Shown: piece after piece, positions 10,440 to 22,565 of the stretch
Layout: each line of letters starts with the position of its first letter
How positions within the stretch are numbered: position 1 is the first letter of the stretch
From: Sweltsa coloradensis
Taxonomy: Eukaryota; Arthropoda; Insecta; Plecoptera; Chloroperlidae
NCBI GenBank assembly: GCA_024449915.1
Contig: JAMZAV010000322.1
Coordinates: 310,001-374,000 of the forward strand
DNA length: 64,000 bases
Reading direction: 5' to 3'
Notes under the pieces: generated by a model
Seen by the model: the letters and a program-made list of their open reading frames with translations, nothing else
Told to the model about the DNA's origin: nothing
Database searches by the model: none
Program-made: the position numbers and the translations under genes

Positions 10440-11894
10440 ACATTGTTAATAACGTGTGTAGAGCAGATTGCACTGCCTATTAGACTACACATGAAATTAA
10501 CTTGGAGAAATATAGAAATATATATATATATATCCTTTAACAAGAGGGTTGTGTATGATGGTTGGTGGCGGGACTCGAAACTGCTACTTGTGGAGTTGGA
10601 GCTGTGTTCCAAGGTGGGTAACAATTTATCTTTCAAATTGAGAGGAAGAAAAACCTTTTCTGTAGAGTTGTCAGTGTCTGGGGTCAAACCTACCACTTGT
10701 ATAGTCGAGCTGTGTTCTAGGTTAATGGTTTGGTAATTGATAAGTGTTCACTTCAAATTTAAATTCCGTCTTGGCAAGTGTGATGTTGCTTTAAGCTCGG
10801 TGGTTCTCTACCTGTGGGTCGGAGGGGGGTCACATCGTCATAATAATTTCGTCAATTTAAAATTTAACAAAAAATATAATAACTAGTAATACAAATCAAG
10901 GAGAATGTGTATCCCAGATACCAAACTGTTCAGACACAAAAGCCGTTCACCATCGGCAATGAAGCAATGGACTATTATTATTGATTATCGATGCACAAAT
11001 TATAGGTGATATATGACACTGTTTCAAGAAGAATTGTCAGTATTACAAGTAGGCCTAATATTGATCTCTAAACAAGAATAATTTGTCATTACAGTACATA
11101 TTTGGAATTCAGTTGTGACTAATGTACAGACTTGTTAATCAATGAAATGTCTTGTACTTGATAGTTGAAATGTATTTATTTATGAATGGGCGGGGGGACC
11201 TAATTTATTTCACAACATCAAGTTGGTAGTGAAACATACAAGGTTGAGTACCACTGCTTTAGCCCACCATTCATACTGTGTGCTTAGCATGTGTGGCTTA
11301 CAATGGACACATAGGCCTACATTTGTTGTGGTAGACCAAGATTATTAATATTTACATTTTTCGAACACAAATGTTGGCAATGATGCTGACCAAAACTATC
11401 TCTAATGGACTGCTTTGTTACGTATACTATTCATACCCACAAGTTCTTCCTACATGTATTTTGTAAACCCAAGTGAAGTGATTATATTTTTAAAGCCTTT
11501 TAAGGTTTATCAATTAATTTCAGTTATAATTTAATCGATGTAATACGTAGACAATAGTAATTAATTTCTCTATCAGTTAACACTAAAAATAATTTGAATT
11601 TAAGCTGAAAAGCAATGGGTAAACTTATAAAATCCACGGTCTGAGTCAAATCTGAGCCGTACTTTTAAATACAACTACTATTGACAAGTTTCAACAGAAA
11701 CAATGTAAAATGTCTAATCCAAATAGACATCAAAATATGTGGGTGGTTAAAAATGCAATTACTGTTTTACTAGGTAGGTAACTAGGTATTTATTAATCCC
11801 ATTTCCACAAAGCATAGGCTATTGGAAATAAGTGTTCTAAGTTTGTGCCAACAGAAAATTTTCTATACCACAAAATTTGAAGCTAAGAATTAAG
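10440..11894. other. No gene recognised
   Basis: Short (TA)n near 10511-10532. Small frames on both strands show no family resemblance. The stretch 10780-10870 is a GGTTCTCTACCTGTGGGTCG-type repeat relic commonly seen at hAT ends, but I could not pair it with a second end. Confidence 0.4.
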
Positions 11895-12301
11895 TCTTCA
11901 CAAGACATTCATGTATTCCGCACGCTCGTAAGTATCGCATTAATTTCTACACCGCACTGGAGAAAATTTGAAATGCAGATGCAGAAAAAAAAGAAGATGT
12001 TTTAGTGAAGAGAAAGTAAGAGGAAGGAAATAGGGGGACAAAGGTATCCAACGGTAAAAAAAGCTACCTAGTTACAGATGCAGGTGAGACCAAGGAAACA
12101 TGGAAAGAGTATTTCAATCAATTGCTGAATGAGGGAGCAAAAGCAGAAAACAGAGATGTAGAGTTGGAGAGCTGGAAGGGGTGAGGGAAGAACTGAGAGG
12201 CTGACCTGGCAGAGAGTGGAGATGGCATTAAAAAGGATGAAGAATGGGAAGACTGCAGTTGACAAAACTAGTGGTGGAAATGATCAAAGCTGGGGGCCCA
12301 G

Positions 12302-13103
12302 CAGGGTTGGGTAACGACGCGTCGCAAATAATATTCAACACGCCGCGTCGAAAATATGTGTAGCATATGTCAAATATGTAGAATATGTAAATAATTCGCG
12401 TCGAAAATTAAAAAAGTAATATTATTGTATATAATTCAAATTCTAGCCTTATTTTCATCAACCCTAAAAACAAATGAACTCAACATTATATCTGAACTTT
12501 TAAGCAAGTGTTTGTACGTATTACAAGGCGAGCTGTGTAGATAAAAGTGCCCGAGGACTCCGCCCCACCTGCCTGCCGCTGAAAAATGACCTTAAACTGT
12601 CCCCTGAAAGCACTTGAGGATATTGCGCACATGCATTACTGTACCTCACTGATTTCCTACGATGAATCAATAATTCATAGTAATAAAGAACTTGAAGCAA
12701 AGAAAACCGGCATCTTCACAAGATACCAAGGTCACCTGCTTTCCCGATCGTAAATATATGGACAAAGCCAAAAGCCTCTCCAGATCTTCTTCTTTGCCTT
12801 TCATTTACCAAAGTCATCCCTTATTGTAGGCTAAACTTATTTAATAGTAACATTTCTAGTTATAATTTACATATTGCCAATGTATATAGGCTAAGATAAC
12901 TAGGCCTAGATAAGCACAATGAAAAATACAAAAATCACACTGATTTTGCTCAAAGTCACAATACACCATAGACCTACCTAAGCTCTGCCTCCCAGTAATT
13001 TTTGACGTAATGTCATAAAGTGTAATTTACGACGTGTATATTCGACGCGTATAATACAAGGATACCTGTTTTCGACGTCGAGTATTATACCTACCCAACC
13101 CTG
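12302..13103. mobile_element. hAT-type MITE with perfect 8-bp target duplication
   Basis: Terminal inverted repeats CAGGGTTGGGTA / TACCCAACCCTG. Identical 8-bp GGGCCCAG flanks it at 12294-12301 and 13104-13111. CAGGG-type ends plus an 8-bp duplication are diagnostic of hAT. The interior (802 bp) is AT-rich with repeated GACGCGTCG / TTCGACGTCGA motifs near both ends, which may be subterminal transposase-binding sites. It splits the LINE between the MKNGKTAV and KEKKVPRDW segments. Confidence 0.85.
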
Positions 13104-13188
13104 GGGCCCAGTTGTTATGCATTGGCTATACAGAGTGATCAGAGTGGTATGGAAAGAAAAGAAGGTGCCGAGAGATTGGGAGAAATGA

Positions 13189-13428
13189 GTGATTGTACCA
13201 ACATACAAGAAAGGAAATGGCAAGAAGTGTAGCCACTGCAGAGGCATAACTTTACTAAGCCATACATCAAAGATATACAAAAGGATTATAGACAGAAGGA
13301 TTAGAGTAGAGGTTGACCATATGCTGAAAGAAGAACAATATGAGTTTAGATGGGGAAGATCGACTACAGACCCAATATTTGTACTTCGACAAACAATGGA
13401 AAAGAGTTGGGAGCTAAGTAGAAAATGA
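13189..13428 (+). pseudogene. LINE reverse-transcriptase fragment
   Basis: Reads YKKGNGKKCSHCRGITLLSH, then EEQYEFRWGRSTTDPIFVLR. These are RT fingers/palm segments of a non-LTR element. A stop ends the frame, and the next motif (VYLDIEKAYDSVP) is in another register just downstream. Confidence 0.75.
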
Positions 13429-13629
13429 GTATGGTCTACCTAGACATCGAAAAGGCGTACGATAGTGTGCCAAGGAATGTAGTGTGAGAAAGCTTGGAAA
13501 GAAAAGGACAAAGGACTGGTAGACAGGGTTAGAAGTATGTAGGCCTACATAGTATGTGAAAGCTGTGCAAAAACACAGTTTAAGCTGTCAGGGTGGTTCC
13601 AAATAACACAGGGCTGAGGCAGGGAAAGT

Positions 13630-13977
13630 GTGCTGTCACCACTGCTATTTATAATAGTGATGGATGATATCCACAACTACATAAAGATGGAGGAATCTGA
13701 GGAGGTGATGGTTATGCTGTTTGCCAATGATTTTGTGGCATGGTTGGAGTATGAATCCAGAGGAGTACTCCAGAGGTACACGGACCTCTGGAAGAGGTAC
13801 ACGGACCTCTGGAAGAGGCATATTGAAGAGGCCGGCATGAAGATAAACGTGATCAAGACTCAAGAGCAAGTTTGTTACTATGCCAGGAGAAGGAGAGGTA
13901 AGGAGCTATCATGCAGAGATCGAGATTGGAGGAGAAATCCTAGAGGTGGTGGAGAGTTTTGGCTACCTAGGAAGTGA
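13630..13977 (+). pseudogene. LINE reverse-transcriptase palm fragment
   Basis: Begins LSPLLFIIVMDDIHNYIK, and the catalytic box is altered: where FADD is expected it reads FANDFVAW. It contains a local duplication of the 24-bp unit AGGTACACGGACCTCTGGAA (13776-13819), an in-frame repeat (RYTDLWK twice). The altered aspartate shows the copy is dead. Confidence 0.7.
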
Positions 13978-14834
13978 AATAATAGCAAGCAGGAAGATAA
14001 AAAGGAAATTACCAACAGAATACAAAAGGCCAGTAACTTCTACCAGTGCATACAAGGCCTGGTGTGGGATAGGGAAATACCCATACAGTGCAAGACCATC
14101 ATACCGATCCTCACATATGCGGCAGAAACCTGGACTATGGGCGATAGAGAAGAAAGCCAAATACAGGCAGCGGAGATGAGATTCCTGAGGAGCACAGTGG
14201 GCGAGACAAGAAGAGATAGAATTGGAAATATGATATCAGAGAAATGGTTGAGGTGGAAAAGTTAGGTGACAGGATGGGAAGGACACAGCTGAGATGGTTT
14301 GGGCATACGAAATGAATGACGGAAGAGAGGATGCCGAAGAGAATGTATGAGAAAAGGATTGCAGGATGAAGAAGACGGGGGAGACCAAGGAAGAGATGGA
14401 AGGAGACCATAGCAAGAGACCTACATACTAGAGGAGAGAGCTGGGAGCATGTAGCAGAGACACGATTGTGAGAGGATAGAAAGAAAAGGAAAAATTTGTT
14501 TGCAAAACCCAAGCTGACCCTGCCAGAAGTAAAAAGTGGCAATGGATAATGATGATATGCAAATTCTAAAATGCACAAAACACTGAAATTTTATTACAGA
14601 ACAACATACAAAAATCAGAATTCTGTTTTTTGTATGTTCTGCATTAAAATTTGCATTTTAGAATTTGCATTTGTAATTTCAAATTTTCCCCAGAGCGTTG
14701 TACAAATTAATGTGAGTACTTATGAGCGTGAGAATACATGAATGTCTCGTGAAGACCCGTCAGTAAAATTACATTTAGTGCAATTGTAAGTATATTTTGA
14801 GAATAATCAATAAAAATATTAAAGTTAACCATCA

Positions 14835-15725
14835 ATTAGTATTTTATTTGTTTTCAACCCAAATCGTGAAATTACATGTAGGGCCAAATTTGGCAGTAAA
14901 TAAATTTCAATTCATTGCTTTCTTTTTTAAAGGGGCTAAAAACCCCCAAAATTATTTTTTACCACGTGATCTATAGCACAATACTAGACTTATATGACCG
15001 TTTAAAAAATTATATCTTGTAACTGTGATTTAACACGATTTTTTTTATTTTTTTGATCCAGAAATTGGCGAAAATTGGTGTTTTGGAAAATTTCCTAAAT
15101 CGGCTTTAACCTGCTTCTTTTTTGGTCCACATAGATACTAGAGCACAGTACCAATCTAAAATGCCCCTTTATAACATCGTGTCTTGAAACTGTGCCCAAA
15201 TATACCCTCAAACACGCAAAAATATGCATTCCAAAATCACACCCCACCTTGGTAATCAGCATATTTTGACCAAACTACTTGCCCAAATTACAAAACAAAA
15301 TATAAAGAATTTACAGAAAAGGCTGTCGAGTACGTCAATAATGGCCAATATTTTTTTGGATCAAAATCCTCCAAGGTCACGGGGCATAAAGATCGTCCCC
15401 ATGTTATTTCTTATGGGAGATTTTTGCCGATGGGACCTAGCTCGAAAAATGTCATGTTTGACAATTTTTTGGGAGGTCATGGTGGCCCCAATAATTTTTC
15501 TGTTAATTGCTAAATTCATTACTAGTTAGCCTGAATGAAGTATATTTTTTGAGTTTAGCGGTTAAATACCCCTTTAAGGGGCATGTAAAGCAAACAGTAG
15601 GCCTAATCAATAAAAAATATTGAAGTTAACAATCAATAATTAAGATGTTTGCAATCCAAATCATGAAATTACAAGCAAGGCCAAATTTGGCAGTAAGTAA
15701 ATCTGCAATTCCTTGCTCCCCATCT
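14835..15725. repeat. Direct repeat of about 110 bp bracketing the TTAA MITE
   Basis: The stretch 14810-14920 (ATCAATAAAAATATTAAAGT ... GGCCAAATTTGGCAGTAAAT) recurs diverged at 15605-15715 (ATCAATAAAAAATATTGAAG ... GGCCAAATTTGGCAGTAAGT). The MITE lies between, at the edge of the first copy. Confidence 0.6.
14931..15573. mobile_element. TTAA-flanked MITE (piggyBac-like target)
   Basis: Ends AGGGGCTAAAAAC and (reverse complement) AGGGGTATTTAAC are directly flanked by TTAA at 14927-14930 and 15574-15577. TTAA target duplication is characteristic of piggyBac. The AGGGG terminus is not the usual CCY, so the assignment is tentative. A 101-codon frame inside (15224-15529) has no recognisable motif. 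Confidence 0.5.
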
Positions 15726-15810
15726 TAAAGCTTCTTACACTGCAATTATCATCTACTATAGTGGCGCTAGGTCGTTACTCGGACTTTACAGTTAACACTC
15801 GCACAATAAA

Positions 15811-16725
15811 TAAGGCAACCATATTTTGAAAGTCACAAACCGGGACAACTAAAATAGAAGCATTATATGTATACTCGTGAATTAGCATGGGGTCTCGGGC
15901 AAAGCCCCAGCTGCTGGAGGCAAAAAAAAGCAAGATATATTTGCGTCAAAATGCCCAGAAAACAGCTTTCAGACATGAAAATATTCATGATTTTTGGGTT
16001 TTAATGTGTACAATTCTGTGTTGTTGTTTTTTATGGTTTTATTTAAATGTTATTACTTCTCTATCGTTTATCACAGAAGTGGATGGTTTCAAGTAAACCA
16101 TTATCATTCAATACACAGTACAGTTGATAGTAGGGATGGAACGTGAACATAATTTAAAGATTACACGTCGACTTTCTGGTTCTGCAATTGACATTGTTCA
16201 GCCGTCGTGATTTAAATAATTTTATTTTGAAATACGTGCTCTTTCAGCCGCCGCCGCCGCCTTCCCGAAAAAACTGTAAGTTGATTGCGATCGCCGATAC
16301 GATCATGTAATCATGACTATCGGCATAATACTCGCTTGTGTCAATTTGAATTGCGCGCCATCTCAACGCTGGTTGGCGGCATCGCCGCCACCTACGGGCC
16401 CCTAGATGCCCCTCCCACAAAAATGTGCGAGAGGGAGCGCTAGCTGCGAGTGCTGATCCTCGATCGTTGCGGAAAAAGCGAGATTTCCGATAATTATTGC
16501 GATACATAGAACATAAGTACACGAATAGACAGCCCAGTGCGTAGGCCTACACATTTGGTAAGATACACGCGTTTGCCCATCCCTAGTTGACAGAATACCA
16601 GGACACTTTGGCCCTCAAATTGCAAACCGGTACAAATACACCATTTTGATGAGTCTCTCGGAACACCGTTACAAGGTTCTGAAAACGGTACTGTACCGGG
16701 CAAATCGTTATGTCTGGTCACCTTA
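15811..16725. mobile_element. Family X copy 1 (unlike ends, TAAGG termini)
   Basis: The left end TAAGGCAACCATATTTTGAA matches the right end of the copy at 22888-28292. The right end, reverse-complemented, begins TAAGGTGACCAGACATAACG and matches the left end of that copy. The two ends of one element therefore share only about 11 bp, but each end is conserved between copies over 150 bp or more. No clean target duplication (flanks ACAATAAA and AGTCAATA). A hAT-like MITE is nested inside. Confidence 0.6.
16131..16585. mobile_element. hAT-like MITE nested in family X
   Basis: Ends TAGGGATGG and CCATCCCTA. The flanks GTTGATAG (16123-16130) and GTTGACAG (16586-16593) form an 8-bp duplication with one mismatch. 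The interior holds a short (GCC)n run near 16250 and a GC-rich block (16310-16490), unlike the AT-rich surroundings. Frames across it show no family resemblance. Confidence 0.6.
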
Positions 16726-16788
16726 AGTCAATAAAGTCAATGGCACAAAATTTAAAAAACATGTTTTGTTCAAAATTGGTACAATAAA

Positions 16789-19700
16789 GGGTCATTCCAT
16801 TTAGATTCACCAGATGAGTGTTGCATCATGATTTTTAATTTTTTTCAAATTTTGCATGTTGATACCTATATGTATTAAGATTTCAAATCCAAGTTTCTAG
16901 ATTTTTTGGATGAACCGTTCACATATTTTAGGCATTTGAGTGTCGCCCCGCGTAGCGTTATTTGCTTTTGTAGCTAGTAGCGGTAAATGAAATAGGTTGA
17001 GAACCGTTTGAGATATCAAAATGAAGTAAGACAATATTTCTTACTAAAATGACAATCTTTCATTGACATCACTTCAATTTTGAACAACTTTAATTTTTCT
17101 TGCATTACGAGGCAGCCAAATATTGACAACGCTTTTGGCTTTTTGGCTACTTTCAATAAATAGTTTAATATGGAAGGGGTGACAACAACAAAATAATTGT
17201 TTGTGAGTAAAAACTATGAGTACATACCTTTAAGGTTGTAGAAAAAAAAATGTGTTGTTTTAACCCCTTATGCCTGAAAAAAAATTCTGAAAATGGAACA
17301 AAATCAAAAAGTACCCCTTTGAGGGTAGTTTTTCGACAAAAGGGGTAGGTCCTAAAAAAATTTCAAAATAGCCATAAGTTGCTAGATCATATGAATTTTA
17401 ATATATCAAAAATTTGTCATGTTGTTTTGCTTGGTTTAAAAGTTACAGATTTTACAAAAGTACTAAAAACCACTTAGATTTACACAACGTAAAATAACGG
17501 TAGAATATGTTAAAATGTAGATTTAGTTTTCTAATGATTCTGAAAATATCAAAATAGTATCATTAATCATTAATCATTAATTATCATTAATCTTTTTGAA
17601 AGGCCTTGACCTTAAGTTTGGTGTTCTGATAGCATTCTATTTATCTCCATGCAAAGAGCATTACTAATACAGTATTATGAGATCGTCTCGTTGCCGTCGA
17701 CAACTCCAAAGGTAATATAATGCGCAGAATGTTTTCGTGTTTCACTTTCACCCATACTGAATCTTTATCTGACATTTTGAAAACAGTTGGCCTACTAGGT
17801 TCTGATGGGTGAAAAAAGTCAATTTTGAAGTCCATATTTTCCACCGAAGATTCAGCAACTGTTCCTAACCACCACTTGTGATCATAGATACAGGCAACAT
17901 AATCCCGGAGCTTTATGTTTTGAATACTTGCATTGAGTTCAAATCAATTGGTTTGAAACAATGGTAAGATCTTGTGTTTGGCACCCCAACTGCATTGTCA
18001 TAACGTTGAGCTAGATGGTTTTCTTCTTTTACGATAGTTTCTGAAGTTAGGCTACATAGAAAAACTTAATCCCTTTGACATTTTCATCACAAAATTCGAA
18101 CATCTCTTTAGGAGTCTTGATATGATTATCTAATGTTCTTTGTAGGCTTGTTTTCGTAACAAGACATTTAACTGTTCCACCAATCCCATCGCATGGACCT
18201 TTGCCATGCGGTATGGCAAAAAAATTCCATTCAGCATAATAATTAAAATCCTCAAAGTGATGGCACAAGTTGGTGATTTTTTGTTTGTTTTTATACTGAC
18301 TTGCAGCACCGTCACTAAAGTAAATAACTTTTTTACGTCGGGAGCAAAAGATTTAAAAAATTCTAGAACTACTTTCTGAAAAAATGCATACACTGCAGTA
18401 GTACTATGCTGCAAGTGGTCACTGATAATGCACACACTTCTCGAAGTTAGCTAATTTTTTGCCTCATCTACCTATGTAGGCCTAGTAGATCACAAATGGG
18501 TGAAGTGTAGCTTGATTGTTCACCAAGTGAAAACTCTGTATCTCTTCCTGCATCACAAAAGTAAAATTTTCAGAGAAATCTCCACTTATTATGCATTCAG
18601 CTGGATTTACAGTTTCTTTCTTTGTTCTCATTTATTCTGCCTGTTTAGTGGCAACAAAATGATGCTTCTTCAGATCAGCGAGTTTATCTATTAACTTACT
18701 CACAAAGTCATTGTAATTGTTTGTTATTGCCACTAAGTCACAACGATCGGTGGTGACCCATTGCTTGTATTGTATATTTTCGTCCCAATTATCATCGTCA
18801 TCTTTTACGGCATCTAATTGTGCTTCAAGCTCTGCAGGTCCAGGGCAGTTTGTGCCCTCACGTAGCATGCAGGTTTCATTTTCTAAATCACAAACACGTG
18901 AACTTAACATCTCTTTGTAACTGTTTTGTATCTTGGCTGTGTTTTATCCTGTCCAGGTTATTCCCCGCCCCCACCCCTCTACGGTCTACCCAAACACATT
19001 CTGCCCAATCATAGTTAATTCCTCATCAACAAGTTCAAACTTGGTTAAACCCTTCCCCTAGTGATTCCCCCTTCACCCTATCTTTTAGTGGCTCAGTAAG
19101 AAATTAAACATAGTCAAAGCTAACAGAGGTTGAAGATCTAGACCTTCCGAATAGTCGATTTTTTTAACAGTTTGTAAAATCTGTAACTTTAAAACCAAGC
19201 AAAACAACATGACAAATTTTTGATATATTAAAATTCATATGATCAAGCAACTTATGGCTATTTTGAAATTTTTTTAGGACCTACCCCTTTTGTCGAAAAA
19301 CTACCCTCAAAGGGGTACTTTTTGATTTTGCTCCATTTTCAGAATTTTTTTTCAGGCATAAGGGGTTAAAACAACACATTTTTTTTTCTACAACCTTAAA
19401 GGTATGTACTCATAGTTTTTACTCACAAACAATTATTTTGTTGTTGTCACCCCTTCCATATTAAACTATTTATTGAAAGTAGCCAAAAAGCCAAAAGCGT
19501 TGTCAATATTTGGCTGCCTCGTAATGCAAGAAAAATTAAAGTTGTTCAAAATTGAAGTGATGTCAATGAAAGATTGTCATTTTAGTAAGAAATATTGTCT
19601 TACTTCATTTTGATATCTCAAACGGTTCTCAACCTATTTCATTTACCGCTACTAGCTACAAAAGCAAATAACGCTACGCGGGGCGACACTCAAATGCCTA

Positions 19701-19848
19701 AAATATGTGAACGGTTCATCCAAAAAATCTAGAAACTTGGATTTGAAATCTTAATACATATAGGTATCAACATGCAAAATTTGAAAAAAATTAAAAATCA
19801 TGATGCAACAACTTTTTTAAAATCTGGTGAATCTAAATGGAATGACCC
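16789..19848 (-). mobile_element. 3.06-kb DNA transposon with ~670-bp terminal inverted repeats
   Basis: GGGTCATTCCATTTAGATTC at the left end is exactly mirrored at the right end, and the inverted match continues for about 670 bp (16789-17459 and 19171-19848). TAAA flanks both sides (16785-16788, 19849-19852). The 1.7-kb interior holds decayed minus-strand transposase pieces (see 17641-18910). Very long inverted repeats plus a 4-bp duplication fit a Sola-type element, but I could not confirm the superfamily. Confidence 0.75.
17641..18910 (-). pseudogene. Decayed DDE-type transposase
   Basis: Minus-strand pieces in several frames, in order: WVTTDRCDLVAITNNYNDFV (18720-18780), GDFSENFTFVMQEEIQSFHL (about 18530-18590), ISDHLQHSTTAVYAFFQKV (about 18370-18430), YFSDGAASQYKN (about 18290-18325), FFAIPHGKGPCDGIGGTVK (about 18165-18220) and RTLDNHIKTPKEMFEF (about 18100-18140). 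The DFSEN and FSDG...QYKN segments look like catalytic aspartate blocks of a transposase-like family repeated in many invertebrate genomes. Stops and frameshifts throughout show it is inactive. The family name is not certain. Confidence 0.65.
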
Positions 19849-19852
19849 TAAA

Positions 19853-20705
19853 ATTAATTTTATGTTTTTTTATTTTTATCAGAAAATAGTTACAAATAGC
19901 CTTCTACACAGCTCAATGCACATACATAACTATTGCACTGACTTGACATTTGAAGTTATCAACAAAGTAGACGTGGGCCTCAAAGCTACGTAGTTGGAGG
20001 CTTATTTTGTTTTTAAGTTCCCGTGATTTACAGACCAAGAATATTCAATATGTATTGCATTAACATTCAGTTTACATATTGCATTCACTTAAATAAGTAA
20101 AAGGCCTACAACTAGAGTTATCTACTTTCTCTGTCCCTTCATATAATACAAGCGATTAACCAGCGATAAAAGATTTTCATAAAATAAAAATAATAGTCCG
20201 AGCAAAATCTAAATTTCTACCGAGAATCGAAAGTTGCCGGTTTTTAACGTACAACTGAGAATGTGCTTGTTGGGTATAATAACACAGTTCTAAGTTGGAA
20301 AGAGAGAAATTTTTTAAACTATGTATCACAAAAAGAATATTGCAAACAGTTTTTGCATTGTCAGGCAAGCCTCTGGCTACACTGACAGTGGCAGGAGATG
20401 CACAGCGATACCAATTCCAAATATATTTCAAAATTATTAGATGGTTTGTTTCAAGGCTAAAATATAGGCTATATTTTTAAACCTTCAACAAATATATTTT
20501 TTAAACCTTCCAACTAATATTTAAAAATAAATAAGGAGGTCATCGTTATTTATTCCCAATCGACATCTGTCTACATTTTTTTTGAATGACTTGCTATTTA
20601 ATCGGCTTTTAATCGGGAAACACTCCCGTAGGTGTAAATGATTGTAAGGAAAAAAATAACCGATCGGCGATCGAAAATCATCATTGTCATTTACTGTTAT
20701 CAAAG
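19853..20705. other. No gene recognised
   Basis: AT-rich sequence with only short chance frames. No terminal repeats or splice-bounded exon could be supported. Confidence 0.4.
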
Positions 20706-20710
20706 GAGTT

Positions 20711-21000
20711 TGTAAATGGTGACTTTGGAGCCGTCCTAGCAACGAAGCACATAATAAATTCAGAGTTGTTCTGAATTGGCCTTGTTGAACATTCTGTCGT
20801 TGATCCGCAGGTGTTCGCACTGTCCATACCACCGATTGCTATATTTCCTATTTAAAATATCGATCTTTGGTTGGTTATCGCTCACTCGTCGATTGCGTCA
20901 GGGCCTACAGGGTTGGCTTAGTCGCTTTGATTTACTGTCCCCCACTGAAAATCAGTTATATAACTGAGTGGGTAGACTCTAAATACAATTTATTTATGTA
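20711..21000 (+). mobile_element. tRNA-derived SINE, 5'-truncated copy
   Basis: Matches the full-length SINEs at 23540-23952 and 63082-63458 from GGTGACTTTGGAGCCGTCCT through ATCGATCTTTGGTTGGTTAT to the 3' hairpin CCCACTGAAAATCAGT...ACTGAGTGGG and an AT-rich tail. The tRNA head is missing. Confidence 0.75.
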
Positions 21001-21009
21001 TTTAAATCA

Positions 21010-22385
21010 ATTCAGAAATTTTGAAAAATTATCTCAGACGTGTATCAAACCCGGAAAACCAGAAAGCTGATCTGTCTAAACTAGTCTCCGCCCCCCTCTT
21101 AATGCCGAGTGGGTTTACCGAGTCGACGCAAGCAGGGGAAAATGAACCCACAGAAGTGCAACAAAGATGTATATGCACATGACATGAGAAAACAAAAAGG
21201 AATGAAGATTAGGAAAGTAGACACCAGTGACCAAGAGAAGGCTTAAGCTTTTAACACCTATTATGGGCAGTGGCAAAGCGTCCTATGAGACAATGAGACA
21301 ATGTCTACCCTGTACAAAATTACTTGTATGCCCTAGTATTAAATGTCATAATTTATTTTCTAATACAAGTCGGTCTTCTTGTACCTCAGAAGTTTGAATT
21401 GATGCGATGACTGAGTGGAACAGCTCGCAACACCACTGTCGCGCAATCTACTGTTGCAATTTGAAACTGGTGGTAGGGGCGGTCCTTGGCACTTATGATT
21501 TGACATTCAGGAGACACAGGCAGAGACATTTCAAGCCTGCGCATGCTCAGAGCCCTATTTTCGTCGTTTTTCCAAGAATCTGAAGGGGAAGTTGGAGTCA
21601 TGTCTCGGTGGTTCAAGACGCTTGAGGGTTGGCCGTTGGTGATGGTCAGAAGGTGTTGGGGTTGGGTGGGATTGGCTTGGTTTCCCTCCCTCCCTCTGAA
21701 CACGTGCTATTCTATTCATGCCATGTGCTCACGATTTTTATGTGAAGTGATCGACAAATCATCAAGTTGACCGGTCGTTTGATAAGGGAAGCTATGATAT
21801 GTTATGTCCATGGCATAAATAATCTGATACTATCATTTACTGCGAGTGTTAAATGTAATGCGTTACCAAAATGTACGCTATTGATATTTTTCCAAGTAAT
21901 CGCGCTCCGGAAATAGCGACTTTAAAACCACATTACAAAAGTTTAACGTAACACCCGTCTTTTCACTCGGGCTGAATGAGTTAGACATAGACATATCATG
22001 CTGAATTGTCCCTCTACTGCCCCCCCCCAGAACGTTTTTGATTGTATTACGAAATATTAAAAACAATATTATCAAAGATTTTAAACTTTATGTCAAATTT
22101 GCTCTAGTATTATTTTTGTCTACCCTAACTTCAAGACCACGCTTCGCCACTGATTATGGGAGGGGGAGGGGGAAACTAGGAGGCAAGGGTGACGCACCAC
22201 TCGCAACTTTTGGATAGGGATATTAGGAAGGATGGTTGCTGGGAAAGTTCCAAGGCCATCTTAGCCGTCCCGGCTAAGGGTGTACAAAAAATTGGAGGTG
22301 ATGCGGTCAATACACAGTAACGTTTTTGGAGGATGGTTGTAGAAAATCATAACGAGTTATGGTAAAATATTGGATACCTAGTTGG
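21010..22385. other. No gene recognised; mixed repeat debris
   Basis: A 105-codon minus-strand frame (21386-21703) is rich in S, P and R but shows no family motif. A GGGGGAGGGGG-type purine run near 22160 and a run of nine C near 22020 are low complexity. Confidence 0.4.
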
Positions 22386-22389
22386 AGGA

Positions 22390-22557
22390 ACTAGTAGTGA
22401 CATAAGAGGGAGAAGTAAGGTAGGTAATTACTGGCCAGTTTGACTTCAGTAGGGAGTAAAGTAATGGAAAGGGTACCTGTTACAGATTACATTATGGACT
22501 CATTGGAGGGCGAGGGGTGAATTTTGGACACTCAGCATGGTTTCAGGGATGGCTTTT
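22390..22557 (+). pseudogene. LINE RT fragment, 5' piece (interrupted)
   Basis: Broken frames read GRSKVGNYWPV, then a segment ending DYIMDSLEGE, then QHGFRDGFSYDQ, the usual order of non-LTR RT fingers motifs. The frame is cut at CTTATGAC, where the hAT MITE is inserted. It continues after 28300. Confidence 0.65.
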
Positions 22558-22565
22558 CTTATGAC

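Larger units (their letters stand above)
11985..14552 (+). mobile_element. Degenerate LINE (endonuclease/RT type)
   Basis: Broken plus-strand frames follow the order of a non-LTR RT. ETKETWKEYFNQLLNEG is near 12090. MKNGKTAV is near 12235, before the interrupting MITE. VPTYKKGNGKK and GITLLSHTSKIYKRIIDRRI lie at 13195-13310, and VYLDIEKAYDSVP at about 13435. LLFIIVMDDIHNYIK is at about 13645 and an RNase-like C-terminal part follows to about 14450. Many stops and frameshifts are present. The 3' end is a GATAATGATGAT-type tail. ATGCA occurs at both borders. A hAT-type MITE sits inside at 12302-13103. Confidence 0.75.
11895..14757. mobile_element. Second foldback element, split by a LINE
   Basis: The left arm (11895-11984) matches the foldback family at 4572 (ACATTCATGTATTCCGCACG, GAGAAAATTTGAAAT). 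The family sequence resumes at 14556 (ATGCAAATTCTAAAATGCAC) and then folds back on itself at about 14628, ending near 14757 with GAGAATACATGAATGTCTCG. About 2.57 kb of LINE sequence separates the two parts, so the foldback is the older insertion. Confidence 0.65.

Noticed and set aside
16244..16522. Minus-strand 92-codon ORF in the GC-rich block
   Set aside because: It lies wholly in a hAT-like MITE and its composition follows the (GCC)n run.
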